22,524 nt of DNA, taken from NCBI RefSeq assembly GCF_937877005.1, contig NZ_CALEFV010000289.1, forward strand, positions 1 through 22,524, written 5' to 3'. Both the position numbers and the translations under genes were made by a program. Position 1 is the stretch's first letter, and each line of letters starts with the position of its first letter. This stretch comes from an uncultured Fibrobacter sp. GTDB taxonomy: Bacteria > Fibrobacterota > Fibrobacteria > Fibrobacterales > Fibrobacteraceae. The notes below the pieces were generated by a model. The model was given only the letters and a program-made list of their open reading frames with translations, ran no database searches and was not told the DNA's origin. Of this stretch, positions 21,373 through 22,524 are shown piece after piece.

Positions 21373-22311
21373 ATGAACAAATTAAATTTACCAGCACATC
21401 CGGCCATAGCCGCAGGAACCCTGATAGCAGCGCTTTTGCTGTCCGCCTGTGAAGATGTCCGTACTGAAGAGTATCCCAACGGGAAAATTCGTAGTCAGGC
21501 GACCTATGTCAAAGATAAGAAGGAAGGTCCCGAAAAGGTTTTCTACGAAAACGGGAATCTCAAGCGCGAATCGATCTATAAAGAAGACCGTCGCGAAGGT
21601 ATCTCCAAGGAATACTTCGAAGACGGAACTCTCGAAGCAGAATACACTTACGTAAACGGATACATCGAAGGTCCTGTAACTCGTTACCACAAAAACGGGA
21701 AAATAGCCTCCAAGGCAGAATTCAAGCAAAACAAACAGGTTTCCTTCGGTGAATATTTTGATGAAAATGGAGAACCTGCCACGAGCGGATCATACAAGGA
21801 TCCCCGTGACGGATACGCCTATGAGTGGATTCGCATCGGAACACAGCTTTGGACAGCCGAAAACATGAACTACGCAACCGCATCCGGTTCACTCTGCGCT
21901 CAGTGCAATCATTGGGGACGCCTCTATAACTTCGAAAACGCTAAAAAAGCCTGTCTCGAAGGATTCCACATGCCCACCAAGGATGAATGGAATGTTCTAC
22001 TCACCTACGCAGGTACCAGCAAACCCGTCGGAACAGTTCTCAAGGCCGGTTACGGATGGGATCCCATCAAGGGTACCAACAACTATGGTAACGGCAAAGA
22101 TGAGCTCGGTTTCGGAGCCAAGGCGGGCGGAGGCCATTTCGCCAAGAGCGACGTTCCCTTAAAGGAACGCAAGCTCGAAGGAGCCGGACAGAAGGCCTAT
22201 TTCTGGACCGCCGAAGGCGAAGTTCTCGTATTCTTCCACGACAAAGACATCGCCAAGTTCGAAAAATTCGACCCCGAACACGGCGCCAGCCTGCGCTGCA
22301 TAAAAGACTAG
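21373..22311 (+). CDS. MORN-like repeat and FISUMP-domain lipoprotein
   Basis: A 312-residue lipoprotein with lipobox LSAC (Cys26). Residues about 33-130 contain four to five 22-24-residue repeats of the YwqK/MORN-variant type (EYPNGKIRSQATYVKDKKEG, FYENGNLKRESIYKEDRREG, YFEDGTLEAEYTYVNGYIEG, YHKNGKIASKAEFKQNKQ). Residues about 150-312 are a FISUMP domain, the major paralogous domain of Fibrobacter succinogenes, with IGTQLWTAENMNYAT, CAQCNHWGRLYNFENAKKAC, GFHMPTKDEWNVLL, GFGAKAGGG, YFWTA and the final SLRCIKD. The domain's function is not known to me; it is typically on secreted or surface proteins. The start codon has only a weak upstream site. It ends beside the remains of an antiporter gene on the other strand. 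Domain calls are secure, role is not. Confidence 0.9.
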   Translation: MNKLNLPAHPAIAAGTLIAALLLSACEDVRTEEYPNGKIRSQATYVKDKKEGPEKVFYENGNLKRESIYKEDRREGISKEYFEDGTLEAEYTYVNGYIEGPVTRYHKNGKIASKAEFKQNKQVSFGEYFDENGEPATSGSYKDPRDGYAYEWIRIGTQLWTAENMNYATASGSLCAQCNHWGRLYNFENAKKACLEGFHMPTKDEWNVLLTYAGTSKPVGTVLKAGYGWDPIKGTNNYGNGKDELGFGAKAGGGHFAKSDVPLKERKLEGAGQKAYFWTAEGEVLVFFHDKDIAKFEKFDPEHGASLRCIKD

Positions 22312-22313
22312 CC

Positions 22314-22334
22314 AGTAAGTAGTGGGGTGTAGAC
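22314..22334. repeat. Possible degenerate heptad repeat at the antiporter break
   Basis: Three loose 7-base units, AGTAAGT, AGTGGGG and TGTAGAC, fill the few bases between the FISUMP stop and the end of antiporter homology. The match between units is weak (three to five of seven positions), so this is tentative. It is listed because it lies exactly at an apparent rearrangement joint. Confidence 0.25.
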
Positions 22335-22340
22335 AGAAAA

Positions 22341-22524
22341 GCTCCTCGGCAATACCGAAGGAGATTGCGAAAACCACCAGACCAACGGCATCGTCAAGTG
22401 CAACGACGGGAAGGAGAACGTCTGTAACCGGTCCCTTTGCTTTATATTGCTTGACAACCATTAGCGTAGCGGCGGGAGCCGTCGCAGTCGCAACCGATGC
22501 GAGAACGATTGCTGCAGGGATGGA
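22341..22524 (-). pseudogene. Cation:proton antiporter fragment, 3'-truncated
   Basis: On the - strand the open frame entering from the right edge reads SIPAAIVLASVATATAPAAT and continues LMVVKQYKAKGPVTDVLLPV, then VALDDAVGLVVFAISFGIAE. This is the central membrane region of a Na+/H+-type (CPA) antiporter; the DD pair in ALDDAVG is the conserved ion-binding motif of such families. Family-like sequence stops near 22341 at IAEEL, about 61 residues into the window, and hydrophobic helices that should follow are absent. The frame stays open to 22159, but only as antisense of the FISUMP gene. Other frames do not restore homology. The gene appears cut by a deletion or rearrangement; an assembly join is possible. 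The N-terminal half should lie beyond the window. Confidence 0.7.

Noticed and set aside
22341..22364. A hairpin CTCCTCGG-CAATA-CCGAAGGAG as terminator of the FISUMP gene
   Set aside because: The stem is imperfect, no T tract follows, and the bases are codons of the antiporter fragment.

Overview
The window is 22.5 kb of chromosome that I assign to Fibrobacter or a close relative (phylum Fibrobacterota). The strongest marker is the lipoprotein at 21373-22311, which ends in a FISUMP domain, a domain named for Fibrobacter succinogenes. Supporting signs are a lipoprotein with a long Ser/Glu/Asp linker, a GH8 enzyme for xylo-oligosaccharides, and several promoter-like boxes of the TAnnTTTG type used by Bacteroidetes and their relatives. 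No rRNA, tRNA, CRISPR array, insertion sequence or prophage was seen.

Layout. 1-914 (+) is the 3' part of murA; it converges on a lipoprotein gene (1000-2196, -) across a shared hairpin terminator. 2330-7233 (-) is a complete Tol-Pal envelope operon in the order tolQ-tolR-tolA-tolB-pal-cpoB, with a small palindromic repeat in the tolA-tolB gap and its own terminator. Upstream are rnhB and purN (7349-8698, -), a probable 38-residue membrane protein (8718-8834, -), a SulP/STAS anion transporter (8925-10832, -), a two-CxxC protein, an SGNH-like protein and a TusA-domain protein (10899-12367, -). Divergent from the last is a GT2 polysaccharide synthase-like gene (12503-14068, +).

14052-18275 (-) is a compact secretin/pseudopilin operon: secretin, a membrane protein resembling GspL/PilM in front and GspC/PilP behind, a PilX/GspK-like protein and two short pseudopilins. 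No assembly ATPase or inner-membrane platform gene is here. Upstream lie a radical SAM protein and a thioredoxin-reductase-like flavoprotein (18386-20118, -). Divergent from these are a cytoplasmic GH8 oligoxylanase (20213-21325, +) and the FISUMP lipoprotein. The right edge holds a cation:proton antiporter fragment (-) whose homology stops abruptly next to the lipoprotein gene.

Together the genes serve mainly the envelope and the surface: wall precursor synthesis (MurA), outer-membrane tethering (Tol-Pal), surface polysaccharide (GT2), export or pilus assembly (secretin cluster), surface lipoproteins and xylan breakdown. Points that stand out are heptanucleotide repeats, one of them translated inside RNase HII; a strong terminator nested antisense in a pseudopilin gene; a palindromic operator-like site before tolQ; the fused-looking secretion protein; a flavoprotein lacking the usual NADPH motif; and the truncated antiporter. 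I found no clear defence system or other wholly new multi-gene system; the divergent secretin operon is the nearest to one.
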